Origin: Mesorhizobium sp. Z1-4
Lineage (GTDB): Bacteria > Pseudomonadota > Alphaproteobacteria > Rhizobiales > Rhizobiaceae
Direction: 5' to 3'
Length of the DNA stretch: 64,000 nt
Assembly: GCF_004000235.1 (NCBI RefSeq)
Contig: NZ_RCIO01000003.1
Span: 372,373-436,372, forward strand
Below, in pieces: positions 16,886-26,299 of this stretch (its first letter is position 1; each line of letters opens with the position of its first letter). The position numbers and the translations under genes were made by a program. The notes beneath the pieces are model-generated. The model saw only the letters and a program-made list of their open reading frames with translations. It had not been told where the DNA came from and ran no database searches.

Positions 16886-19321
16886 CTATGCGCCCGGCAG
16901 AGCGCGGGCATTGTCGCCGATCTGAGCCCAAGGATCGCCTGAAGAAGTTAACAGCCCAGGCAACGTAGAATAATTCAAATCCTCCGGCGCGTCGATTGAC
17001 TCCAGATCGGCCCAGGAAAGGGGGGTGGAGGCGGGCAGGTTGGGCCGTGCGCGAAGCGAGTAGGGCGCCACCGCGGTGGCGCCGCGCGCGTTGCGGTGGA
17101 AGTCGATGAAAATGCGGCCTTTGCGGTTCGCCTTGCCCATTGTGGTGGTGAAAAGCTCTGGCGCTGACGCGGCCAGCTTTTCGGCGATCTTGCCGGTGGC
17201 GGCGTGAACGCGCTTCCAGTTCGGCCCGGGCTTGATCGGAACCACGATATGGACGCCGCGCCCGCCCGATGTCTTCACGAACGGGACCAGTCCCATGTCT
17301 TCGAGCGGCTGTCGCAGATGCAGCGCCGCTTCCACGATCTCGCGCCAGCCGATGCCTTCGCCCGGATCGAGGTCGAACACCGCGCGGTCGGCCTTTTCCG
17401 GCTGCTTGCGCATCGATCCCCATGCGTGAAGCTCGACCACACCGAATTGCGCCAGCGCCAGATAGGCCTTGGCGTCTTCGATGGCGATGTAGCGCTTTGT
17501 TTCACCGTCGGAAGATTTCATGTCGAAGGTAGCCAGCGATGGCGGCATGCCGGAAAAAGCATGGCGCTGGTAGAAACAGTCCTGCGGGCGACCGGTCGGG
17601 CAGCGCATCAGCGAGACGGGGCGGCCAAGAATGTGTGGCAGCATGTAGTCGCCCACCGCCGCGTAGTAGATTGCGATGTCGAGCTTGGTGGCGCCGGTCT
17701 TGCCGAACACACGCCGCTGCGGGTTTGTGACCCAAATCCCTGCGAGGTCGGCATCCGAGATGAGGCGCTTGCGGGGGCGGGCGGGCTCTGCGGAAAGCTC
17801 GACTTCGCGCAGCCCCTTGTAGACAGCGTGGCGCAGCATGCCGCTTGTTGTGCGATTGGAAAAATGGACATGGGCGGAAAGCACCGGTTTGACGGGCAGC
17901 ACGTCCTTCGGCGTGCCTTCGAACGCAGGCGCCCCGGCGCGCAGCGGCTCGAGCCGCTCGACCAACATCTTGAGTGTTGCATTGTCGAAGCCGGAGCCTA
18001 CCCCGCCTACAAAAACCAGCTCGCCATCCTGCCATTCGCCCAGCGCAAGCGAGCCGAGGCCGCTATTCGTTTCGGAAGGCGTGTAGCCGCCAATGACGAA
18101 ATCGCCAGTCTTCTGCGCCTTCACCTTGAGCCAGGTCTTTGAGCGGCCTTGCTCGTATTTGGCGTCGGCGCGTTTGGAGACGATGCCTTCAAGCCCCATC
18201 TCCGACGCGCGCTCGTAGAAGGCTTTGCCGTCACCTTCAATGTGATCGCTGTAGAGGATTGCAGCGGGTTTGGGGGTAGCGGCATCGAGCAGTTGTTTCA
18301 GCAGTTCCTTGCGCTTTTCCAGCGGCAGCTGACGCAGGTCGTAGCCGTCGAGATAAAGCAGATCGAAGGCGTAGAAGACGAGTTGCTCGGAGGCTTTTGC
18401 CGACAGCGCATCCTGCAAGGCGGCAAAGCGAGTAATGCCGTCATCGTCGGGCACCACGACCTCGCCATCCAGGACCGCCCGCTTGCAGGGCAGTGCGGAG
18501 AACGCGCGGGCAAGTGCGGAGTAACGCTTCGTCCAGTCGAGGCCGCTCCGCGTGATCATGCGTGTGGCTTCCCTGTCGATCTCGACCAGCGTGCGGTAGC
18601 CGTCGAACTTGATCTCGTGCAGCCACTTGCCCTGCACGGGCGGAGCATCGGCGGCGGTCGCCAGTTGCGGCTTGAGGCCAGCCGGGAAAGGGGCTTTCAC
18701 GGCGCCGCGCAGGCGCGCGACCTTGGGTGGCTTGGCTCGGGAGGCGGCTTTCTTGTCTGGTGCCGCGACGAGTTCTTCGATGCGGCGTCCGGTTTTCACG
18801 CTTTCCGGGCGCTCCATCAGGATATCGACATCGGGTGCCGCCGCCTGGTCGCGCTCCTTGAAAAGCAGCCAGTTGCGTTTGGTTTCGCCCTGCTTGGATT
18901 TCAGCCGGGCGAGCATCCAGCCGCCATTGAGTTTCTCGCCCGCCAGCCGGAACTTGAACGCACCGCTGGCGAGTGACTTTTCCGGGTCCTCCATCGGTGC
19001 CCAGACGCCGGTATCCCATACGATCATTGGCCCGCCGCCATACTCGCCTTCCGGGATGACGCCCTCGAAATCGATATATTCGAGCGGGTGATCCTCGGTT
19101 TCGACCGCAAGGCGCTTCTGCTCCGGGTCGAGCGACGGCCCCTTCGGCACCGCCCAGCTCTTCAGCACACCATCGAGCTCAAGCCGCAGATCGTAGTGAT
19201 CGGCTGTGGCGGAATGTTTGTGGATGACGAAGCGGTTTCCAGCACCCGCGGCCGCCGAACCTGTCGGCTCCGGCGTGCGGGCGAAATCGCGCTTCGATTT
19301 ATAGTCTTTCAGAGACGCCAT
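16886..19321 (-). CDS. ligD: Multifunctional ATP-dependent DNA ligase LigD
   Basis: An 811-residue protein with all three NHEJ modules. The 3'-phosphoesterase is at 1 to about 185, with His34, His42, Asp44 and Glu48 in HYDLRLE and His78. The ATP-dependent ligase is at about 215-515, with the adenylated Lys238 in EIKFDGYR. The primase-like polymerase is at about 520-811, with Asp650 and Asp652 in DLDPGEG and Asp740 in IFIDFH. The order phosphoesterase-ligase-polymerase is the one usual in proteobacteria. It repairs double-strand breaks with Ku. It opens a five-gene repair operon on the minus strand. Confidence 0.97.
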   Translation of the reverse strand: MASLKDYKSKRDFARTPEPTGSAAAGAGNRFVIHKHSATADHYDLRLELDGVLKSWAVPKGPSLDPEQKRLAVETEDHPLEYIDFEGVIPEGEYGGGPMIVWDTGVWAPMEDPEKSLASGAFKFRLAGEKLNGGWMLARLKSKQGETKRNWLLFKERDQAAAPDVDILMERPESVKTGRRIEELVAAPDKKAASRAKPPKVARLRGAVKAPFPAGLKPQLATAADAPPVQGKWLHEIKFDGYRTLVEIDREATRMITRSGLDWTKRYSALARAFSALPCKRAVLDGEVVVPDDDGITRFAALQDALSAKASEQLVFYAFDLLYLDGYDLRQLPLEKRKELLKQLLDAATPKPAAILYSDHIEGDGKAFYERASEMGLEGIVSKRADAKYEQGRSKTWLKVKAQKTGDFVIGGYTPSETNSGLGSLALGEWQDGELVFVGGVGSGFDNATLKMLVERLEPLRAGAPAFEGTPKDVLPVKPVLSAHVHFSNRTTSGMLRHAVYKGLREVELSAEPARPRKRLISDADLAGIWVTNPQRRVFGKTGATKLDIAIYYAAVGDYMLPHILGRPVSLMRCPTGRPQDCFYQRHAFSGMPPSLATFDMKSSDGETKRYIAIEDAKAYLALAQFGVVELHAWGSMRKQPEKADRAVFDLDPGEGIGWREIVEAALHLRQPLEDMGLVPFVKTSGGRGVHIVVPIKPGPNWKRVHAATGKIAEKLAASAPELFTTTMGKANRKGRIFIDFHRNARGATAVAPYSLRARPNLPASTPLSWADLESIDAPEDLNYSTLPGLLTSSGDPWAQIGDNARALPGA

Positions 19322-19377
19322 CTGGCGAAAAGACTACACGTGCGCCGGCCAAAAACCAGATGGACGGCAGCGCCCGA

Positions 19378-20811
19378 TCATTCGATCTCGGTTGCGAGCG
19401 ACAGGCTCACCTTGTCCTGCGCGGCAACCTCTCGCTTCAGCCACCATTTGTGCTGGGGCGAATACCAGAGCGTGAACTCGTCCTGCCGCTGGATCGGCCG
19501 GCCGAACATATTGATCGTGGTCTGCTCGGAATGGCGGATGCGGTAGGCCCCGAAGGTTCCCGCCGGCACCACGACATCCTCCCAGCCTTCGACCGTCGTT
19601 TTCCAGTCGACATTGCCCATGGGCACCTGCTCGTCCGGTGCGCATTGCAGCATCATCACCATGGGCCCTGATTCCGGGCACACGACGAAGATGTCGCCCG
19701 AGCCCTGTGCAGACGCTCCCGCCTTGAGGGGCCAGAGACCTGCGAGGGCCTCAAGCTGGCGTGCGATGTGAAGGTCGGGGCCCTGGCCTCCCGGAATGAC
19801 GGTCGGGAACATCGTCCGGAAATAGTCGACCGCCTGGGCCTCGGCGTTGGTCGCATGGGTCTGAACCGTGCTGACAGTGGTCACATCCGCGTCCGTTGCG
19901 CCGGCGGTTCGGGAAACAAAGCTGCGCCGTTCGGGCAGTGGTTTCACGACGGGGCGAAAGAAGTTGATCAGATCCTCGATCGCTTCTTCCATGGGCGACA
20001 GCTTGGCTTGCGGGCTGATGACCAGCTCCAGGTAAACCATCGTTCGCCCTTCATCCGGCGCATCGAAATCGGCAGAGCCTGGATCGGCCATGCCACTTGG
20101 CGCGGAGAGCCGCTCGATGATCCTGTCCGGCAGGCCCAGGTTCGGGTTGAGCCAGCGCGCGACTTCGGCGTCATGCAGCGCTTTCTGCCGGTGGCCGAGC
20201 TCCTCATGCGCCGCGGCCCGCGCGGAATAGAGCGCGGCGTTGTAGGGCTCCAGTGCCAGCACCTGATCGAAGTCGGGCAGCGCAGCTTCGTGTTCGCCGA
20301 GCTTGACGTAGAGATAACCTCTCGCCCGCAGAGCGGAGGGGCGCAGCGGGTCGAGCTCAAGCGAACGATTGTAGTCGGCGAGCGCCGTGTCGTATTTTTT
20401 GAGGCGCGCCCAGGCAATGCCGCGATGCTGGAACGACCAGGCGCTGCGTGGGTCGAACTCGATCGCCTTGTCGAGCACGGTCACAACGGCCTGATAGTCT
20501 TTCATCTGCAGGCGGACCCAGCCGAGATCGCGGTACAGACCGGGATTTTGCGGATCTATCCCAAGCGCTGTCTGGTAGTCGGCGACCGCGCCGTCCCAAT
20601 CTTCGAGCTGCTCTTTCGCGTCGGCCCGATTGCGCAGCACCCGGACCTGTACCGCATCGCTGACAGAGGGAGCGGCAAGCAGCCGGTCGCAGGCTTCGAT
20701 GCGCTGTTCGGCATCCAGCTTTCGGTTGGCGCAATCCCGCTCGTCCGATTCAGTGTCGGCAAAAGCCGAAACCGCAAACATCGACAACGCCAATGTTAGC
20801 AACAGTCGCAT
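19378..20811 (-). CDS. Exported TPR-repeat protein of unknown function
   Basis: A 477-residue protein with a signal peptide (MRLLLTLALSMFAVSAFA, cleavage likely after FA). Residues about 55-215 hold at least four TPR units, recognisable from YQTALGIDPQNPGLY, LDKAIEFDPRSAWSF, YNRSLELDPLRPSAL and FDQVLALEPYNAALY. Residues 230-477 form a second domain I do not recognise; it ends in WYSPQHKWWLKREV, a pattern seen in some periplasmic DUF3108-like domains. The site GGGAGG supports the start. It lies 56 bases before the ligD start on the same strand, but that gap has no clear terminator, so partial cotranscription with ligD is possible. Confidence 0.8.
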   Translation of the reverse strand: MRLLLTLALSMFAVSAFADTESDERDCANRKLDAEQRIEACDRLLAAPSVSDAVQVRVLRNRADAKEQLEDWDGAVADYQTALGIDPQNPGLYRDLGWVRLQMKDYQAVVTVLDKAIEFDPRSAWSFQHRGIAWARLKKYDTALADYNRSLELDPLRPSALRARGYLYVKLGEHEAALPDFDQVLALEPYNAALYSARAAAHEELGHRQKALHDAEVARWLNPNLGLPDRIIERLSAPSGMADPGSADFDAPDEGRTMVYLELVISPQAKLSPMEEAIEDLINFFRPVVKPLPERRSFVSRTAGATDADVTTVSTVQTHATNAEAQAVDYFRTMFPTVIPGGQGPDLHIARQLEALAGLWPLKAGASAQGSGDIFVVCPESGPMVMMLQCAPDEQVPMGNVDWKTTVEGWEDVVVPAGTFGAYRIRHSEQTTINMFGRPIQRQDEFTLWYSPQHKWWLKREVAAQDKVSLSLATEIE

Positions 20812-20995
20812 CGTGCCACCTCCCAGCCAGTGGCCGAAACGCCCGAGAACAACGATGAGACCTGTATGCGTCTGATCGCATGCTCGTACGCTTCAGACCC
20901 TCGGGATGAGCTTAACAACAGTGACCGCCGAAAGCGAACGGCGGCGCGCGATTTGTTTAAGCTGTTGTCATTGCAGAAAGGCAGGAGAGATGTTC

Positions 20996-21071
20996 TGGCA
21001 CGCCCAACGGGACTCGAACCCGTGTTTCCGCCGTGAAAGGGCGGCGTCCTAGACCGCTAGACGATGGGCGC
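20996..21071 (-). tRNA. tRNA-Glu (anticodon TTC)
   Basis: The minus strand from 21071 to 20999 folds as a standard tRNA. The 7-pair acceptor GCGCCCA/TGGGCGT ends in a G1-T72 wobble, the anticodon stem CCGCC/GGCGG holds the loop CTTTCAC with anticodon TTC, and the T arm is ACGGG TTCGAGT CCCGT. The discriminator G is followed by an encoded CCA (20996-20998). It is nearly identical in layout to E. coli tRNA-Glu. The flanking spacer 20812-20995 holds nothing else I can identify. Confidence 0.97.
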
Positions 21072-21084
21072 GCGGAACGGAGCG

Positions 21085-21112
21085 CTTATAACAGCTTCGC
21101 TTTGCCCGGCAA
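21085..21112 (-). promoter_or_regulatory. Candidate promoter of tRNA-Glu
   Basis: On the minus strand TTGCCG (21107-21112) and TATAAG (21085-21090) are 16 bases apart, a sigma-70 type arrangement. The -10 box lies 13 bases before the tRNA 5' end. This is a match by eye only. Confidence 0.45.
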
Positions 21113-21143
21113 CCCGGAAAGCCCGCTTGATGCGAAGATTTTT

Positions 21144-22466
21144 CTACTTTCTTTTGCGCCGGCGGCAGCGCCAGTTCCAATCGCGCTCCGGACCCACGTC
21201 AATATGCACGGATTTGGTGTGGCAATAAGTGCCAACGCCGCCGCGACCCGGCATCGTCCTCAAGAACTGCGCCAGTTCCCATTTGCCTATGCCGGGAACC
21301 TGGATGTCGGCTGCAGCGCAATACATATGCAGCGAATTGCTGGAGCCGCGCGCCCGGCGATTATGCTGCGGACTGCGATAGCCGGACGTAACGACGACCT
21401 TTTCGCCGTAATGCCCTTCGACCGCCTTGAGCACCCGCACCAGCGATGGTTTCAGGCACGCGACGTCGACCCTGTCGGTCTGGATCGTCAGACCGTTCGG
21501 CGCCAGCCGCGCAAAACCAGGCGCCAAGGCAAGCTCGACATCGTTGTTCTCGTTGATGTCGATGTCGCTGTGGTCGTTCGTGCCCGATTTGCGTTTGATT
21601 TCGTAAAGGTTGTCGGTGTCCCTTACCCCGGGCAGGGCCTTCTCGCTGTAAAACCCTGCAGCGGAAGACTGGCTAGGCTGGGCCGCGGCAAGCATCACCG
21701 GCTCAGGTTTCTGCGCCGCCCGCGGCGTAGTAGCCTCGGAATTTGAGAAAAACGCGGAGAGGAAGCTGCGGCGCTTTGCAGGCGCCTGCGGCACGGCTTC
21801 CGGAGGGCGGTTCTCCACATATGCCGTCGGTTGCGCAACATCGACCGGATCGGCAGCCTCTGCGGTGGCTATTTGAGTGGGTTCCTCAGCCTGCGGCAGG
21901 CCGGAAACCGGAGAAATGTCTGCTTCAGCAATCTGAGGGGGTGCCGGAGCTGTCGGCTGCTGAACATTCGTCGGCGGTGCCCTGCGGTGGTCGGTCTTGG
22001 CGAACAGGGCGGAGAAAAAACCGCGCCGGCGCGGTTCCGGCTCGACCGCGGCCCGCGGGGCGGCTACCGCGGGAACACTTTCAAGATAGGCGCCGCCGGT
22101 ACCCATGCGGGCAGCGAGCGTTGCATCATCCGCTGTCGGCAGCACAGCTGCGAGCTGTGTTTCGCCGCCGGAGACCACAGCCGGCTCGCTGCCATCGGCG
22201 GGTGAGGGGTTCGACGCGACCTGTTCGGGTAAAGCCGGATCGTCGCCCGAGACAGCGAATTGCCGTTCGTCGGTAGCGGCCTGTGCGTCTGCGATCTGGG
22301 GTGCCTGCTGCTGATAGCCCGGCTGAGCGACGAGACCAAGCTGCGTGAAGGGGTCTGACGAGGTGCTGCATGAGGCGAGCATCAACCCTGCCAGCCCGGC
22401 AACGCCGCCACGACATGCGACCTTAAACCCACGAGTGGCCGGCGTTGTCACTCCGTCAGCCTGCAA
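21144..22466 (-). CDS. YcbK/DUF882-type M15 peptidase-like lipoprotein
   Basis: A 440-residue protein from a TTG codon with AAGGAAG five bases upstream. A hydrophobic segment ends in the lipobox LASC (Cys33). Residues 40-280 are low-complexity, rich in Ala, Pro and Glu, and hold two copies of a basic-aromatic motif: RRRGFFSALF at 146-155 and KRRSFLSAFF at 231-240. The C-terminal domain has the M15 pattern SGYRSPQHN, SLHMYCAAAD with His380 and Asp387, and SVHIDVG with His421. Relatives are zinc D,D-peptidases acting on cell-wall peptides. An outer-membrane or periplasmic cell-wall role is likely. The last seven residues are all Arg or Lys but for one Cys earlier. Confidence 0.82.
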   Translation of the reverse strand: MQADGVTTPATRGFKVACRGGVAGLAGLMLASCSTSSDPFTQLGLVAQPGYQQQAPQIADAQAATDERQFAVSGDDPALPEQVASNPSPADGSEPAVVSGGETQLAAVLPTADDATLAARMGTGGAYLESVPAVAAPRAAVEPEPRRRGFFSALFAKTDHRRAPPTNVQQPTAPAPPQIAEADISPVSGLPQAEEPTQIATAEAADPVDVAQPTAYVENRPPEAVPQAPAKRRSFLSAFFSNSEATTPRAAQKPEPVMLAAAQPSQSSAAGFYSEKALPGVRDTDNLYEIKRKSGTNDHSDIDINENNDVELALAPGFARLAPNGLTIQTDRVDVACLKPSLVRVLKAVEGHYGEKVVVTSGYRSPQHNRRARGSSNSLHMYCAAADIQVPGIGKWELAQFLRTMPGRGGVGTYCHTKSVHIDVGPERDWNWRCRRRKRK

Positions 22467-22650
22467 GTTTTCTTCCTTTTGCGTTTGTCATCGCCGCATC
22501 GCGGCTGCAGACACTCTCAACCGGTTTTTCGGTAAGGCCGACGCGAACGAATCCGCCGGATTGTCCCACCAAAAGTGTTCTTGCCCCTAGCAGCGACATC
22601 CGCTGGCCAACAAGCACTGTTGTGCGTTTGAACCTGTGGCGGAAATCACA

Positions 22651-22675
22651 GGCTGCAAACTAACGAATTGCAGCC
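22651..22675 (-). terminator. Hairpin just after phaC
   Basis: GGCTGCAA (22651-22658) and TTGCAGCC (22668-22675) are perfect 8-base arms around a 9-base loop, 12 bases beyond the phaC stop. There is no T-run on the minus strand after it, so it may act with Rho or protect the 3' end. Confidence 0.45.
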
Positions 22676-22687
22676 GGGACCGCAAAT

Positions 22688-24556
22688 TCAAACGCGCACC
22701 TTCACATATGAGCCCGGCGCTCTGTCCAGAAGCTCGGTTTTGTCGCCCGGTGTCCGTGCGTCGACGCGCTTCTTATCCTGCGATTCGATCCACTTTTGCC
22801 AATGAGGCCACCACGATCCCGGCGTCTCCTCCGCATTGGCGAGCCAATGGTCGAACTCACCTTCCGGTTTGCCGCCGGTCCAGAACTGATACTTGCCGGC
22901 TTTCGGCGGATTGACCACGCCTGCGATGTGACCGGAGCCGGCCAGCACGAACTCGACGTCACCGCCTAAAAAGGTGCTCCCCATAAAGGCCGATTTCGCC
23001 GGGGCTATGTGATCCTCGCGTGTCGCCAGATTGTAGACCGGTATTTTGACATCGGAGAGCGAGACCGGTTTGCCGCCGAGCCGCATCTTGCCCTTGCTCA
23101 GATTGTTGTCGAGGTAGCAGTTGCGCAGGTAGAAGGAGTGGTTGGCCGCCGCCATGCGCGTCGAATCCGAGTTCCAGTAGAGCAGGTCAAACGGCATCGG
23201 CGCCTTGCCGCGCATGTAGTTGTTGACCACGTAAGGCCAGATCAGCTCGCTGGAGCGCAGCATGTTGAAGGCTGTCGCCATGCGCGTGCCGTCGAGATAG
23301 CCTTTTTCGTTCATGGCCTTTTCGAGAGCGGCGATCTGCTCTTCGTCGACGAACACCTTCAGGTCGCCTGCATAGGTGAAATCGACCTGCGTAGTCAGGA
23401 AAGTCGCGGAACGGATCCGATCGTCGCCATCGCGTGCCATCTTGGCGAGGGACGCCGCAAGCAAAGTGCCGCCGACGCAGTAGCCGATCGCATTGACCTT
23501 CTTCTCGCCAGTCGCTTTTTCAATCGTGTCGAGTGCAAAGCCGAGGCCGAGTTCGAAATAATCGTCCCAGTCCATGCGGCCGTGACGTTCGTCGGGATTT
23601 GCCCAGGAAATGACGAATACTGTGTGGCCCTGCTCCACCGCCCAGCGGATGAAGGATTTGTCCGGGTTGAGATCGAGAATGTAGAACTTGTTGATCCAGG
23701 GCGGGCAGATCAGCAGAGGGCGCCGCAGTACTTTCTTGGTCGTCGGCTCGTACTGGATGATCTCCACGAGGTCGTTGCGGGCCACGACCATGCCGGGGGT
23801 CGTCGCGATATTCTCGCCGACGGCGAAACGGGACGCATCCGACTGACGCAGCTTGAGTTCGCCATGGCCAGCCTTGATGTCTTCGGCGAGCATATGCATG
23901 CCGCGCGCCAGGTTCTCGCCATTGCTGGCCACGGTTTCGCGGAACAGCTCCGGATTGGTGAGTACGAAATTCGACGGCGAGAGCGCGTTGGTGATCTGCT
24001 TGATGTAGAAGCGGGCCTTGTGGCGGGTGTGCTCGTCGAGCCCTCCTGTTTCCTCCGCCAGATCAGAGGCCCAGCGCGAGGTCACGAGATACGTCTTCTT
24101 GAGGAAGTCGAAGAAGGCATTCCTTGCCCATTCGGGATCCTGGAAACGTTTGTCGCCCCGTTCGGGCTCGACCAGGTCATCGCGCGTGTTGCCGCTCAGT
24201 TTCTGCACCGAGTTCGACCAGATGGTCATATAACTGGACAAGAGGCGGGTCTGCGCCTCCAGTGCCCGCGAAGGATCGGACAGCCAATATTCGGTGAGTT
24301 TGGAGAAGGTGCGGACCATGTCGGTCACAGGGTCGGAAACCGTGTCGCGGATTTCACCCTTTTCGCGCGGCTCGGCCCAGGCAGCGGCCGCCTTGCCGGC
24401 TTCCTCGATCATGCGCGCGAAATTCAGCGCAAAACGCTCCGGATCCTTGACGATGTATTGCTCGACGCCGCTGTCTTCAGCCTTGCCGTCTTCGACTTTT
24501 TCGCGCGGATCGCTCATGCCGGCGCCGAGCCTCCCACTCGTGCTTTTTGTTGACAT
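22688..24556 (-). CDS. phaC: Class I poly(3-hydroxyalkanoate) synthase
   Basis: A 622-residue synthase that polymerises 3-hydroxyacyl-CoA into storage granules. The lipase-like box GYCVGG carries the catalytic Cys360; TREDHIAP supplies the aspartate and GSGHIAGV the histidine. The length and the single subunit indicate class I. Two starts are possible: ATG 24556 (MSTKSTSG) and ATG 24517 (MSDPREK), and neither has an ideally spaced ribosome site. No phaA, phaB or phasin gene lies beside it. It is divergent from a small lipoprotein gene. Confidence 0.96.
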   Translation of the reverse strand: MSTKSTSGRLGAGMSDPREKVEDGKAEDSGVEQYIVKDPERFALNFARMIEEAGKAAAAWAEPREKGEIRDTVSDPVTDMVRTFSKLTEYWLSDPSRALEAQTRLLSSYMTIWSNSVQKLSGNTRDDLVEPERGDKRFQDPEWARNAFFDFLKKTYLVTSRWASDLAEETGGLDEHTRHKARFYIKQITNALSPSNFVLTNPELFRETVASNGENLARGMHMLAEDIKAGHGELKLRQSDASRFAVGENIATTPGMVVARNDLVEIIQYEPTTKKVLRRPLLICPPWINKFYILDLNPDKSFIRWAVEQGHTVFVISWANPDERHGRMDWDDYFELGLGFALDTIEKATGEKKVNAIGYCVGGTLLAASLAKMARDGDDRIRSATFLTTQVDFTYAGDLKVFVDEEQIAALEKAMNEKGYLDGTRMATAFNMLRSSELIWPYVVNNYMRGKAPMPFDLLYWNSDSTRMAAANHSFYLRNCYLDNNLSKGKMRLGGKPVSLSDVKIPVYNLATREDHIAPAKSAFMGSTFLGGDVEFVLAGSGHIAGVVNPPKAGKYQFWTGGKPEGEFDHWLANAEETPGSWWPHWQKWIESQDKKRVDARTPGDKTELLDRAPGSYVKVRV

Positions 24557-24639
24557 ATTACAATGACAAGTCCCTACACGTCCAACTGCGTCAGCAATTT
24601 GACGCGGCTCAAGGGAACAGCGAAAGGGAACGCCTCGCG

Positions 24640-24960
24640 GTGACGTTGGCTGTTGTGAAATTTCTGCGCGCATGGCTGCTTCTGGCGGTGCTCGCAATCG
24701 CGGGTGGATGCGTGTCTGCCTCGCTCGAGGATGCGGTGCCCGGCGCGCGCAATACCGGGAGCTACCCCAACCTCAATATACCGCCGCGGGCCGAGACAGA
24801 ACAACTCACCGACGAAGAAGCCGCTGACCGGCTCGCGGCGCTGAAAACCCAGCGTGCCGCACAGAAGTCGCTTCCAACCACCGCAAACAACGATGTCGAC
24901 CGGCTCAAGAAGCTGAAAAAGTCGCATGCCCAGGACACGCTTGAGGAAATCGAGAATTAG
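24640..24960 (+). CDS. Small predicted lipoprotein
   Basis: A 106-residue protein if read from the GTG at 24640, which has AAAGGGAA about 10 bases upstream. A hydrophobic stretch LLLAVLAIAGGC ends in a lipobox with the cysteine at about residue 21. The mature part is charged and helical, with DEEAADRLAALKTQRAAQ near the middle. I do not recognise a named family. It is divergent from phaC and 81 bases upstream of the aminotransferase gene. The exact start is uncertain, as several alternative codons precede the signal. Confidence 0.65.
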   Translation: MTLAVVKFLRAWLLLAVLAIAGGCVSASLEDAVPGARNTGSYPNLNIPPRAETEQLTDEEAADRLAALKTQRAAQKSLPTTANNDVDRLKKLKKSHAQDTLEEIEN

Positions 24961-25041
24961 CGGCGGAACCGGCGGCTTCTATCGACCCGTCGGGTGATTG
25001 GGTGTATAGCCGCCGCGTTCACGCCTCCGACGGAAAACGCC

Positions 25042-26259
25042 ATGGAAGAGTTTCACAAGGTTCGCCGGCTACCGCCTTATGTGTTCGAGCAGGTCAACAG
25101 GCTCAAGGCGAGCGCTCGCGCCAGCGGCGCCGATATCATCGATCTCGGCATGGGCAATCCCGATCTGCCGACGCCGCAGAGCATCGTGGACAAATTGTGC
25201 GATGTCGTGCGCGACCCGCGCACCCACCGCTATTCCTCGTCGCGCGGCATTCCCGGCCTGCGGCGCGCGCAGGCGAACTATTATGCCCGCCGGTTCGGTG
25301 TAAAGCTCGACCCCGAACGGCAGATCGTCGCCACGCTGGGCTCCAAGGAAGGCTTTGCCAATATGGCCCAGGCGATCACAGCGCCGGGCGATGTGGTGCT
25401 GTGCCCGAACCCGACCTATCCGATCCACGCATTCGGCTTCATTATGTCGGGCGGCGTGATCCGTTCCATGCAGGTTGAACCGGACGAGGGTTTCATTCCG
25501 GCGCTGGAACGCGCCATCCGCCATTCCATCCCCAAGCCTCTCGCGCTGATCCTCAATTATCCGTCGAACCCGACGGCGCATGTCGCAACACTGGATTTCT
25601 TCAAGGACGTCGTCGCTTTCGCCCGCAAACACGAGCTGATTCTGCTGTCGGACCTGGCCTATGCGGAGATATATTTCGATGACAATCCGCCCCCGTCGGT
25701 GCTGCAGGTGCCGGGCGCGATGGATGTCACGGTCGAGTTCACCTCGATGTCGAAGACCTTTTCGATGCCGGGTTGGCGTATGGGTTTTGCCGTCGGCAAC
25801 GAGCGGCTGATCGCGGCGCTGACGCGTGTCAAATCCTATCTCGACTATGGCGCTTTCACGCCGATTCAGGTTGCGGCAACAGCAGCCCTGAATTCGGATG
25901 GCGCAGAGGTCGAGGAGGTGCGCTCGATCTATCACCGCCGCCGCGACGTGCTGGTGGACGCATTTGCCCGCGCGGGCTGGCAGGTGCCGGCTCCCGCCGC
26001 CACCATGTTCGCCTGGGCGCCGATCCCGGAGCCGTTCCGTGAGCTCGGGTCGCTCGAATTCTCCAAGCTTCTGGTCGAGAAGGCGGATGTCGCTGTTTCA
26101 CCGGGCATAGGGTTTGGCGAACATGGCGACGATTTCGTGCGCATTGCGTTGGTGGAAAACGAACACCGCATTCGCCAGGCGGCACGAAACATCAAGCGGT
26201 TTCTGGCTTCCGCCGACGCCAAACCGGACAACGTGGTGGCGCTGAACGCCCGCCGCTGA
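25042..26259 (+). CDS. Class I/II aminotransferase (alanine- or LL-diaminopimelate-type)
   Basis: A 405-residue pyridoxal-phosphate enzyme. The PLP lysine is Lys238 in SMSKTFSMPGWRMG; NYPSNPT and LLSDLAYAEIYFD are other family motifs. The N-terminus EEFHKVRRLPPYVFEQVN matches the rhizobial proteins annotated as LL-diaminopimelate aminotransferase or AlaC-type alanine transaminase. Because proteobacteria normally use the succinylase route to lysine, AlaC-like activity is the more likely role; this is inference. It lies 40 bases before hom and may be cotranscribed with it. An upstream ATG at 24994 is not conserved-looking and is not used. Confidence 0.88.
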   Translation: MEEFHKVRRLPPYVFEQVNRLKASARASGADIIDLGMGNPDLPTPQSIVDKLCDVVRDPRTHRYSSSRGIPGLRRAQANYYARRFGVKLDPERQIVATLGSKEGFANMAQAITAPGDVVLCPNPTYPIHAFGFIMSGGVIRSMQVEPDEGFIPALERAIRHSIPKPLALILNYPSNPTAHVATLDFFKDVVAFARKHELILLSDLAYAEIYFDDNPPPSVLQVPGAMDVTVEFTSMSKTFSMPGWRMGFAVGNERLIAALTRVKSYLDYGAFTPIQVAATAALNSDGAEVEEVRSIYHRRRDVLVDAFARAGWQVPAPAATMFAWAPIPEPFRELGSLEFSKLLVEKADVAVSPGIGFGEHGDDFVRIALVENEHRIRQAARNIKRFLASADAKPDNVVALNARR

Positions 26260-26299
26260 GACATATTACTGACAGACAGGAAGAGGGGACGCCGGGATT

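Noticed and set aside
23009-24553. Open frame of 514 codons opposite phaC
   Set aside because: Same reason: the phaC frame has the full catalytic set and this one has none.
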